A stretch of DNA of 64,000 nucleotides from Crocinitomicaceae bacterium (GTDB lineage: Bacteria > Bacteroidota > Bacteroidia > Flavobacteriales_D > Crocinitomicaceae): the NCBI GenBank assembly GCA_029254025.1, contig JAQWYK010000002.1, positions 182,799 through 246,798 on the forward strand, read 5' to 3'. Made by a program: the position numbers and the translations under genes. The notes below the pieces were generated by a model. That model had not been told where the DNA came from. It made no database searches and was given only the letters and a program-made list of their open reading frames with translations. This document shows, piece after piece, positions 56,943-64,000 of the stretch. Every line of letters starts with the position of its first letter. Positions within the stretch are counted from its first letter, which is position 1.

Positions 56943-59096
56943 ATGTCCAAAAGGAATAAAAAAAAGCGTACTGGCCCCAGAGAAAAGCTAAAACATAAAT
57001 TAAAAGACTACATCCGTAAGGTCTTTGAAAAACACCAGGAAGATACTTTGGATTACAAAGACGTTAGTAAAGCATTACTGATTAACGATAGCGAAACCCG
57101 TAAATTAATTATTAGCGTGCTCTACGCTCTCAAAGACGAGGGGGTAATACATGAGGTTTCGCGCGGAAGATTTGTATTGGACCTTTCTAACAAACAGGCC
57201 ATAGGCGTACTTGATTCAACCTCTCGAGGCGCTGGATATGTAATAACGGAAGAGGAGCAACAAGGCGACATTTACATCCGTCCTGAAAATCTTTTTCATG
57301 CGCTTCATGGTGACAAGGTAGAAGTAGAAATACTTAAAAAAGGAGGAAATAGAACTGAAGGACGCGTTGTTCGAATTATTGAGCATAAAACAAAAGAATT
57401 TGTTGGCTCTATTAAGGTGAGTGACAAATTCGCTTTTCTGCAAACCGACAATGCAAAAGTCAATATCGATATATATATTCCATTAGAAAAACTTAAAGGA
57501 GCTCGAGATGGAGATAAGGTGCTCGGACGCATCACCTCTTGGCCAAAAGAAACGAAAAGCCCTTTCGGTGAAGTAATAGAGGTATTGGGTCGCCCTGGAA
57601 ATAATGACGTGGAAATGTTGTCGATTTTAATTAAAAACGATTTAGACTATAAATTCCCTCAAAAAGTAATCGAGGAGGCCGAAAATGTTGGGATGGAGTT
57701 GGACCCAAAAGAAATAGAAAAGCGGCGCGATATGAGGTCTTCAACTACCTTTACCATTGATCCATTCGACGCAAAAGATTTTGACGATGCATTATCCCTC
57801 TTGGAATTGGAGAATGGGAATTTTGAAGTTGGTGTCCATATTGCAGATGTGAGCCATTACGTTCGCCCCGGCACTTCCATGGATGATGAAGCGGCTAAAC
57901 GAGGGAATTCCGTTTACTTGGTTGACCGCGTAATTCCTATGTTGCCTGAACAACTCTCTAATTTAGCATGTTCCTTGCGCCCAAACGAGGATAAGTACAC
58001 TTTTTCAGCAGTATTCGAACTCACTGCAGAGGGAAAAATTGTTAAAGAGTGGTTTGGAAAAACAGTTACCCACAGTGATAAGCGCTACACCTATGAGGAA
58101 GCTCAAGAAATAATTGAGGGAAAATCTGGACAGTTTGAAAAAGAAATACGATGGTTGGATAAACTGGCTAAAAAGTATCGAAAAGCGCGCCTCAAACATG
58201 GAGCACTGAACATAGAATCAGATGAAATTCGGTTTAAACTGGATGACCAAGGTGAGCCCATAGAGGCTATTCGCAAAACCTCGAAAGATGCGCATAAACT
58301 AATTGAAGAATTCATGCTCCTGGCAAATAAACGCGTAGCAATGCATGTGGGGATTATCAAAGGAGAAAAAACAAGCAACCAAAACTTCGTTTACCGAGTA
58401 CACGATAAACCTGATTTAGGAAAAATCGAAACCTTCAAGCTGTTTATTTCTAAATTTGGTCATGAAATGGCATCCGGAAGCATTGAAACCGTGGCGTCAC
58501 GAATAAATTCTCTATTCGAACAAGTCAAAGAAACTCCGGAATACAACTTAATTCAATCCATGGCTATTCGTTCGATGGCCAAAGCTTCTTACGACACATT
58601 GAATATTGGTCACTTCGGATTGGCATTTGAATACTATACCCACTTCACCTCTCCTATCCGACGCTATGCCGATCTAATGGTACACCGCATATTACAAGAT
58701 AAGCTCGAAGGGAAACAGCTGAATTACGGAAATAAGCTCAAAGAAATTTGTAAACATATCTCAGCACAAGAGCGAAAGGCCATCGATGCTGAGCGCGAAT
58801 CCAACAAATATTTTCAAGTTAAATTTGTACAAGACAAGGTTGGGCAGATCTTCGAAGGTACCGTTTCAGGAATTGCCGATTTCGGGGTGTTTGTGCGAAT
58901 CGATGAAAACTATTGTGAAGGACTTGTTACCATGCAGTCACTCCCTGGTGACAATTACTATTTTGACGCGGATAAGTTTTGCATTATCGGAAGAAAAACA
59001 GGACAAGAATACAATTTCGGAGACAAAGTCACTATTCAAATTGTGGGAGTGGATACGTTTAAGAAACAAATTGATCTGGAGATTTATGAGTATTAA
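56943..59096 (+). CDS. rnr: Ribonuclease R
   Basis: 717 residues, typical of RNase R. N-terminal winged-helix/OB domains (about 1-230; DLSNKQAIGVLDSTSRGAGYV) precede the RNB catalytic domain. The Asp cluster TIDPFDAKDFDDALS near residues 274-288 binds Mg, with VHIADVSHYVRPG and HFTSPIRRYADLMVHRI. A C-terminal S1 domain (about 635-715; GQIFEGTVSGIADFGVFVRI) completes it. A 3'-5' exoribonuclease that degrades structured RNA and helps in rRNA quality control. Starts with a basic N terminus (MSKRNKKKRTGPREK). Confidence 0.96.
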   Translation: MSKRNKKKRTGPREKLKHKLKDYIRKVFEKHQEDTLDYKDVSKALLINDSETRKLIISVLYALKDEGVIHEVSRGRFVLDLSNKQAIGVLDSTSRGAGYVITEEEQQGDIYIRPENLFHALHGDKVEVEILKKGGNRTEGRVVRIIEHKTKEFVGSIKVSDKFAFLQTDNAKVNIDIYIPLEKLKGARDGDKVLGRITSWPKETKSPFGEVIEVLGRPGNNDVEMLSILIKNDLDYKFPQKVIEEAENVGMELDPKEIEKRRDMRSSTTFTIDPFDAKDFDDALSLLELENGNFEVGVHIADVSHYVRPGTSMDDEAAKRGNSVYLVDRVIPMLPEQLSNLACSLRPNEDKYTFSAVFELTAEGKIVKEWFGKTVTHSDKRYTYEEAQEIIEGKSGQFEKEIRWLDKLAKKYRKARLKHGALNIESDEIRFKLDDQGEPIEAIRKTSKDAHKLIEEFMLLANKRVAMHVGIIKGEKTSNQNFVYRVHDKPDLGKIETFKLFISKFGHEMASGSIETVASRINSLFEQVKETPEYNLIQSMAIRSMAKASYDTLNIGHFGLAFEYYTHFTSPIRRYADLMVHRILQDKLEGKQLNYGNKLKEICKHISAQERKAIDAERESNKYFQVKFVQDKVGQIFEGTVSGIADFGVFVRIDENYCEGLVTMQSLPGDNYYFDADKFCIIGRKTGQEYNFGDKVTIQIVGVDTFKKQIDLEIYEY

Positions 59097-59150
59097 GGAA
59101 CAACACCGCCCAGTTTAGCGCTATTTGTACGAATTAGTTGAACAACATGT

Positions 59151-59969
59151 ATGTTTATTCTTCGATTTCTTGCTTTTTCGAATATACTGATTAGCCTTGC
59201 AGCGGCATCGATCGCCTATGGATTTACGACTCATTTAAACGTAGATACACCGCTATTATATGTATTAGTCGTGTTTGGAGCAACCTTGTTTACTTACAAC
59301 TTACACCGCATCCTTCGCCGGAGAGAAATTCAACAAGATTATTCCGATCGGCATCGCTGGTTGACGCAACACCCGTTATTTTTACGCACCCTTGCCGGAA
59401 TTGGTTTGACGCTAAGTATTGCGGTGTACTTTAGGTCATTTATTGCCGTTGAAAGTCTAATTGTTTTGGGGCTAGTTGGCCTTATTAGTGCCACATATGC
59501 GTTAAAAATAAGAGCAGATGGCACATCTCTCCGGGAAATACCTTACATAAAAATTTACCTCATCGGAGTTAGTTGGACGCTTGTCTGTTTTGTTTGGCCC
59601 CTATTTCAAGAGCAACTTCCCATAACCCCCTATTGGAAAATAATCACTTCGGGATTTTTGTTTGTTTTTTCAGCTACTATTCCTTTTGATATACGCGATG
59701 CTATTTATGACGCTCCAGAACAAAAAACGATTCCACATTTGGTAGGGATAAAGTGGTCGAAGATAATTGCTGGATCCTCATTACTAACTTCTTTTTTTCT
59801 ACTTTTTAGCTACACGCCACAGGTGCTCCATAATACGTTTTTCTTGACAGGATATACTGGGTTGTTCCTACTCATCTTGTTTACCAAGCAACGGAATCCA
59901 GAGCTTTACTTTTCGTTTCTCGTTGATGGTTGGATTGTCTTTTGGGGACTAGGAATAAACTTTTTATAA
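59151..59969 (+). CDS. UbiA-like prenyltransferase-family membrane protein
   Basis: 272 residues with about eight hydrophobic segments. The first conserved region (LFTYNLHRILRRREIQQDYSDRHRW) replaces the classical NDxxD motif with N-x-x-R, while the second (DIRDAIYDAPEQKTIPHLVG) retains the DxxxD-like acidic pattern. This combination is usual in Bacteroidota UbiA-like proteins of unknown substrate, so prenyl transfer is uncertain. It begins 54 nt after RNase R and its 3' end overlaps the convergent nuclease gene by 64 nt. Confidence 0.78.
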   Translation: MFILRFLAFSNILISLAAASIAYGFTTHLNVDTPLLYVLVVFGATLFTYNLHRILRRREIQQDYSDRHRWLTQHPLFLRTLAGIGLTLSIAVYFRSFIAVESLIVLGLVGLISATYALKIRADGTSLREIPYIKIYLIGVSWTLVCFVWPLFQEQLPITPYWKIITSGFLFVFSATIPFDIRDAIYDAPEQKTIPHLVGIKWSKIIAGSSLLTSFFLLFSYTPQVLHNTFFLTGYTGLFLLILFTKQRNPELYFSFLVDGWIVFWGLGINFL

Positions 59970-61051
59970 GGTTTTTTAACTTTCTCTAAATACAAATAAA
60001 CAGGAAGGTGATCAGAGTAGCCGCCATAGTAATTCTTTCCGCCATAAGTTCTGCTTGGACTCGCTTCTCCCTCTTTGTTTTTATACAACAAAAATTCCTC
60101 GTATACGATGTGTGATACTTGTGGCTTAACCTTTAACTTGTTGTTCCCGGAATATAGATTATTCGAAACAATAATATGATCAAGAATGCCCCATTCTCCC
60201 CGGTAATTGTAGGTCCCTTCTCCTTTATCGTTGGCGGGATATTGAAGGTTTAATAAAGAACTCTCAGGAGACTTTACTGGATGCTTCGCACCAAGAACGT
60301 TTTCTACCGATTCATTATATGGATGATCGTTCAAATCCCCCATAATCAAAATATTTGCGTTCGGCTCTATGTTCAAAATGCTATCTATCTTATGGCGCAA
60401 AGCCATCGCTGCGCGCTCTCTTTTCGGCCGGCTCGCTTCCTCTCCACCAGAACGCGACGGCCAATGGTTGATAAATACGTGCAACTCCAAACTATCTTGT
60501 AGCACCCCTTTAACATACAAAATGTCACGCGTAGGCCGTTCTGTTGGGTCCATAAAAACTACTGGAACTGCTTCTTGGTGCAACACATAAAATCGCTCTA
60601 AGTCATATGCTAGAGCAACATCAATCCCTCTACCATCTGGGGAGTCAAAATGAGCGATTCTGTATTTCGATGCGTTCAATGGAGTTGTTAAGATTAAGTC
60701 GCGAACCACATGTGCATTCTCTACTTCGCACAACCCCAAAAGTACGGGTCGTTTATTCTCTGGGGTAGTGATTGCCTTGGCTAATTTCTCCAATTTATCC
60801 GCGTATCTGGTCGAATTCCATCCTTTCTCACTCGTTGGTGTAAATTCTTCATCACTAATTCCTGGAGAATCTAATGTGTCAAATAAATTCTCCACATTAT
60901 AAAACACGATTGGGTGACCAGAAAAATCTTGGAGAAGTTCATACGGATAAGCCGTATCTTCCGTTTTTTTCATTACTCCGTTCTTTTGAGCGTCCGTTCC
61001 ACACCCAACAAAAAAGATAACTGCTAAAAAATAAAATAAATACTTTGTCAT
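59906..61051 (-). CDS. Endonuclease/exonuclease/phosphatase-family lipoprotein
   Basis: 381 residues. A lipobox-like FVGCG (about 14-18) suggests an outer- or inner-membrane lipoprotein. The DNase I-like fold shows GLCEVENAHVVRDL (metal Glu), VFINHWPSRSGG (catalytic His), LIMGDLNDHP (Asp/Asn), WGILDHIIVS (Asp/His) and GYSDHLPVYLYL (terminal Asp-His pair), so the active site is complete. Substrate may be extracellular DNA, a nucleotide or a phospholipid headgroup; sequence does not decide. The C-terminal 21 codons overlap the UbiA-like gene on the other strand. Confidence 0.9.
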   Translation of the reverse strand: MTKYLFYFLAVIFFVGCGTDAQKNGVMKKTEDTAYPYELLQDFSGHPIVFYNVENLFDTLDSPGISDEEFTPTSEKGWNSTRYADKLEKLAKAITTPENKRPVLLGLCEVENAHVVRDLILTTPLNASKYRIAHFDSPDGRGIDVALAYDLERFYVLHQEAVPVVFMDPTERPTRDILYVKGVLQDSLELHVFINHWPSRSGGEEASRPKRERAAMALRHKIDSILNIEPNANILIMGDLNDHPYNESVENVLGAKHPVKSPESSLLNLQYPANDKGEGTYNYRGEWGILDHIIVSNNLYSGNNKLKVKPQVSHIVYEEFLLYKNKEGEASPSRTYGGKNYYGGYSDHLPVYLYLEKVKKPYKKFIPSPQKTIQPSTRNEK

Positions 61052-61123
61052 TACACTATTTTAGGATTGCTCAAAAATATCTGTTTTCTGCTGAAATTTG
61101 CTTTTTTCAGGGTTATTTCTATG

Positions 61124-61846
61124 TTAATTGTCAAATCTACTCGATGGAAGCCATACGGTCAACTCACCAGTATGCCGAAGTCCATCCAAATGACCGGTAG
61201 TCTCTCTGTCTTTTGGAAGGATATGAATATGCACATATTGACCTTTATGCGTAAATACTCCTTCATGGTTGCGAGAATAAAAACCTACTAAATCTGCTGA
61301 CAACAAAAATTTTGAAAAATGAATTTTCGCAGCATTGTGTGCTTCATGACTATGTTGTTTTTCCCATTTCTTGCGCTGAATAATATGATAGGACACTTCG
61401 TAAAAGATAGCCTCCACTCGAAATGGAAAGACATCTTCTTCTCGAAAACCGTGAGCCCTTCCAATACTATCCACAATTCTCTCTATGTCTTTCAAGTTTT
61501 GTAAGTCAACCTCCACTGAATAGGACTTCCATTCAGGTACATAAGCATAAACTAAAAAAGGCGCTTTCAATCCTTCTGCTTCTCGGAATTTTACTTTCTG
61601 CTTACGTTTATTTGTTACTTGAGCGGCGTAAACTTTCCCATCGAATACGGTTATTTCGCCCTGTAAATCATCCACCGGACCTAAAGCGTATAAATGTGGT
61701 TGGACCAACAATGTATCCAATGCAACGGTTGCTGACAAATCGATTCCCATCATAACGTTTTTGGCTTTTCCTGATGTAAATACGCATTGTGGAGAAACAA
61801 AAACAGAGAAGGTAACAGCACTAATAAGCAAAAAAAAACGTAGCAT
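61124..61846 (-). CDS. Exported acetolactate-decarboxylase-like protein
   Basis: 240 residues with an N-terminal signal-like hydrophobic stretch (MLRFFLLISAVTFSVFVSPQ). LQGEITVFDGKVYAAQVTNK resembles the AlsD/BudA opening strands. LSADLVGFYSRNHEGVFTHKGQYVHIHILPKDRETTGHLDGL resembles the C-terminal block of alpha-acetolactate decarboxylase, with the HxH...H zinc-ligand set in HIHILPKDRETTGH. The middle contains KAPFLVYAYVPEWKSYSVEV. Family members decarboxylate acetolactate to acetoin. Export would be unusual for a cytosolic-substrate enzyme, so the substrate may differ. The similarity is recognised by eye. Confidence 0.72.
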   Translation of the reverse strand: MLRFFLLISAVTFSVFVSPQCVFTSGKAKNVMMGIDLSATVALDTLLVQPHLYALGPVDDLQGEITVFDGKVYAAQVTNKRKQKVKFREAEGLKAPFLVYAYVPEWKSYSVEVDLQNLKDIERIVDSIGRAHGFREEDVFPFRVEAIFYEVSYHIIQRKKWEKQHSHEAHNAAKIHFSKFLLSADLVGFYSRNHEGVFTHKGQYVHIHILPKDRETTGHLDGLRHTGELTVWLPSSRFDN

Positions 61847-61900
61847 GATTATTTTTTAGTTACTAATCTAATGATTTTCAAAAAACCAATACAAACTTGT

Positions 61901-63091
61901 CTATTCCAATTTGATTAGTCGCAATTCAATAGGTTGCTTCAAATTAACAGCTTTCCCCTCAGGTTGCCACAGGTATAGTTTATAGCTTTTGGTCTGGAGG
62001 TTGGCATGTTCATCAGCGCCCTGGAAAAAATGCACAATATTTTTGTAATACGTTAGCGCTTCCCATTTAGTAGATATGCCTTGTTCGTCAAAAGCTGAAA
62101 AAACAACTTGAACCCCTCCCAAATGTTGTGTGCCTAAATCTATTTCGAAGAGCACATCTTGTTCGAAGGGCCCCATAAACTCATTGATCATGAGGTAGTC
62201 ATTTTTGTCCTCTGGAGGGGCAATCCGAAAGGTTTCATTCACTTCCCCCTTGACAGGAAGCGCACGAAAGAACTGAACCATTGAAATATTATCTGTTTGA
62301 ATTGCCGTAGGACGCAACGCAAGTACATTCATCATTTCTTCAGCACTATTCACCACCCACAAAAGGGATTTTTGACCGTAATTTTCAAACAGTTCGGGAA
62401 CATCGGTGTAAAAATGGTGAATCGGTGCTGAATGATTCATTCGAAACGATTGCCAAAGGTATTCAAAGGAATTGTGAATCAAAAAAGTGGTTTTCCCTGT
62501 TATCGATTCCATGATATCAACCTGACTGCTAAAAGGAACCTCAATAAATACATTATTATTGTTCTTTGAAAGATAGTTCTTTATTCTTTCAGCAACAAAC
62601 AAGGCCAATTCCGCCTCCCCACCAAATGACTTAATAGCCTCAGGGTTTTGAAGTACTTTTAGATCCAATGACAGCGTTTTGGTCGTGTCTTTCAATGTGT
62701 CCAAGGCTTTCACTAAGTCTTCAAAACGAGAAATTTCTGCGGAATAATTACACGCGCTATTCGCTTCGATACTGCTATCTGTCATGGTTGCAATGTTTAC
62801 CAAATTTCCGTTACAGTCCAACATTACATGGTCATGGAAGAGCCATAATGTGCTGTCTAAACTCATCTGAAGATCAAATTCTGCCCCGTCTAGTTCTGCT
62901 ATGGCGTTTAATATACCTGCTATTGAGTTGTCGTAAAAGGAATTGCCGAATACGCCTTTTGTTCCACTTCCTTTGTGACCTAAAACAAGTATATTCTCAG
63001 GAAAATCAAAGTTATACCGTTGAGTATCATTTTCGGACTTGCAACCTATGAACAACAACAGTATAAACGGGATAATTATTCTACTCCTCAT
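61901..63091 (-). CDS. Glycerophosphodiester phosphodiesterase-like lipoprotein
   Basis: 396 residues from the ATG at 63091, chosen because it gives a lipoprotein signal (MRSRIIIPFILLLFIGCKSE); the frame extends 25 codons upstream into the neighbouring gene. GDPD landmarks are LGHKGSG (HRG variant with Lys), GAEFDLQMSLDSTLWLFHDH (metal Glu/Asp and catalytic His) and SLDLKVLQNPE. A C-terminal beta domain (about 300-396; LMINEFMGPFEQDVLFEIDLG) follows. It overlaps the stop of the upstream gene by 11 nt. Predicted periplasmic phosphodiesterase; the altered HKG motif leaves activity open. Confidence 0.8.
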   Translation of the reverse strand: MRSRIIIPFILLLFIGCKSENDTQRYNFDFPENILVLGHKGSGTKGVFGNSFYDNSIAGILNAIAELDGAEFDLQMSLDSTLWLFHDHVMLDCNGNLVNIATMTDSSIEANSACNYSAEISRFEDLVKALDTLKDTTKTLSLDLKVLQNPEAIKSFGGEAELALFVAERIKNYLSKNNNNVFIEVPFSSQVDIMESITGKTTFLIHNSFEYLWQSFRMNHSAPIHHFYTDVPELFENYGQKSLLWVVNSAEEMMNVLALRPTAIQTDNISMVQFFRALPVKGEVNETFRIAPPEDKNDYLMINEFMGPFEQDVLFEIDLGTQHLGGVQVVFSAFDEQGISTKWEALTYYKNIVHFFQGADEHANLQTKSYKLYLWQPEGKAVNLKQPIELRLIKLE

Positions 63092-64000
63092 TGATAAAAA
63101 CACGTATATTTTTTTGCGATAAAACATATTGAATAGGATGTTCACTGGGATCCCAAAAATACACACTTAATCGGTCCCCAGCTTGTATATTCAGCTGATC
63201 ATTAAGGATGCGGTAATTAATCTTAAAGAGATAGTTGTGCGCTCCTTCACTGTGAAGCAACTCTTTTACTTCAACACTCTTCCATAAACGAACCAGCGTG
63301 GTATCCAATTCTTCCTTTGTGATGCTAAAAACAAGCAGCGGATTCGTATCAGCCCCTTCATTTTTTACGTTCATTTCTATGGCCACTTCAGCCGATTGAA
63401 AATCTGTGGTAATCGTTGTATTGATGAGTGAAAAGAACTCTGTATTTGTTGGAATTGTATCAGCATCAGGTTCCCAAGATTCATGAATTAGCTTCTGTTG
63501 CTGAAACGTGGGATGCAAAGTATTGGTAAATACAGCGTGTCTATGGAGGGATTCAAAGGCATTCTTGAGGTCAACTAACTTGTTTTTATCTTGCACTTCT
63601 TCTTCCACAAACAAACCGGTGGTGCTCATCTTGTGAACTTTATCACCATCGACAAAGTAGCCGTTATACATGAAATCCTTGATGGTACGATTATTCATCA
63701 TAAAAGACACTGTGCGTACATTTCGGTAGGTCGATAACGTATCAAAATCTTGTCCCAACCAATGTACATTATTGGATGAAGCCCAATTGTAACTTGATTC
63801 AAATAGGGCAATCAAACTTGGCGTAATATCGAGCTGCGTATTCACCGCATGGATTTCTTTTCGGCGTTTCAATAAAGGGGAATAAATAATGCAAGGTGCT
63901 CTGTACTTTTCTATTTCATCCTTTTGTGGAATTTCACTCATCATGTGATCTCCCATAATGATGAAGATCGTATTTTGAAACTCTTGTTGCTTAGCATAAG
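63081..64000 (-). CDS. Sulfatase/LTA-synthase-type phosphotransferase, N-terminal part outside window
   Basis: The frame is open to the right window edge, so the start lies beyond 64000; at least 306 residues are visible. Near the edge, QNTIFIIMGDHMMSE holds the GDH metal-binding motif of the alkaline-phosphatase-like sulfatase/LtaS superfamily. RAPCIIYSPLLK and NTQLDITPSLIALF follow as in LTA-synthase-type proteins. The last ~130 residues form a beta-rich appendix (AEVAIEMNVKNEGADT, LFKINYRILNDQLNIQAGD). Could transfer phosphoglycerol or phosphoethanolamine, or hydrolyse a phosphate or sulfate ester. Overlap with the GDPD-like gene suggests joint function. Confidence 0.82.
   Translation of the reverse strand, partial: YAKQQEFQNTIFIIMGDHMMSEIPQKDEIEKYRAPCIIYSPLLKRRKEIHAVNTQLDITPSLIALFESSYNWASSNNVHWLGQDFDTLSTYRNVRTVSFMMNNRTIKDFMYNGYFVDGDKVHKMSTTGLFVEEEVQDKNKLVDLKNAFESLHRHAVFTNTLHPTFQQQKLIHESWEPDADTIPTNTEFFSLINTTITTDFQSAEVAIEMNVKNEGADTNPLLVFSITKEELDTTLVRLWKSVEVKELLHSEGAHNYLFKINYRILNDQLNIQAGDRLSVYFWDPSEHPIQYVLSQKNIRVFINEE

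Noticed and set aside
58786..59118. 110-codon plus-strand frame overlapping the end of RNase R
   Set aside because: Out of frame within the S1 domain and without features.

Overview
The window looks like chromosomal DNA of a gliding-type Bacteroidota, most likely a Flavobacteriales/Crocinitomicaceae-like organism (inference). The signs are many type IX secretion (T9SS) cargo proteins with type A or type B C-terminal sorting domains, three PorP/SprF or PorE-like partners, SprB repeats, moderate-to-low GC, few Shine-Dalgarno sequences, and the Bacteroidota promoter element TAnnTTTG in front of many genes. No insertion sequence, prophage, CRISPR array or rRNA was seen. Both ends cut through a gene.

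Layout. 1-11.7 kb: an operon-like T9SS surface cluster (SprB-repeat type B cargo, PorP/SprF, second SprB-repeat type B cargo, PorE-like OmpA protein), then a small lipoprotein. 11.8-18.8 kb: a truncated DUF2490 remnant, PIN-PhoH ATPase, small secreted protein, a T9SS-exported deiminase of the agmatine/peptidylarginine family, an M42 aminopeptidase, a GT9 heptosyltransferase-like enzyme and an SDR. 18.8-21.5 kb: a soluble double-PAS histidine kinase paired with a receiver-cNMP-Crp regulator. 21.5-25.4 kb: methionine synthase split into two genes behind a SAM-I riboswitch. 25.5-33.2 kb: YhhN membrane protein, tRNA-Ala(GGC), aspS, a secreted hypothetical plus another type B cargo, and radA with a small conserved partner. 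33.2-43.1 kb: a PorP/SprF + type B cargo pair divergent from a 2026-residue beta-barrel/Ig-repeat protein, then an M43 metalloprotease with a type A sorting domain. 43.1-47.4 kb: tatA-gatA-mltD-DUF4837, closed by a strong palindromic terminator. 47.4-52.3 kb: universal stress protein, bacterial GH3, crotonase and a polytopic membrane protein. 52.3-56.8 kb: ferritin followed by a giant sensor adenylate cyclase with an HD domain. 56.9-64 kb: RNase R, a UbiA-like protein, an endonuclease/exonuclease/phosphatase lipoprotein, a secreted acetolactate-decarboxylase-like protein, a GDPD-like lipoprotein and a truncated sulfatase/LTA-synthase-type enzyme.

How parts fit together. The dominant theme is building the cell surface: T9SS exports adhesin-like repeat proteins and hydrolases, PorP/SprF proteins sit next to type B cargo, and the PorE-like OmpA protein would anchor to peptidoglycan. 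Signalling is the second theme. A membrane sensor predicted to make cAMP (52.3-56.2 kb) and a response regulator carrying a cNMP-binding fold (20.4-21.5 kb) occur in the same window and might form one circuit, though this is inference. The best leads for something undescribed are the 2026-aa barrel-plus-Ig-array protein, the Reg_prop/adenylate cyclase/HD fusion in a ferritin operon, the REC-cNMP-Crp regulator, and the exported AlsD-like protein.
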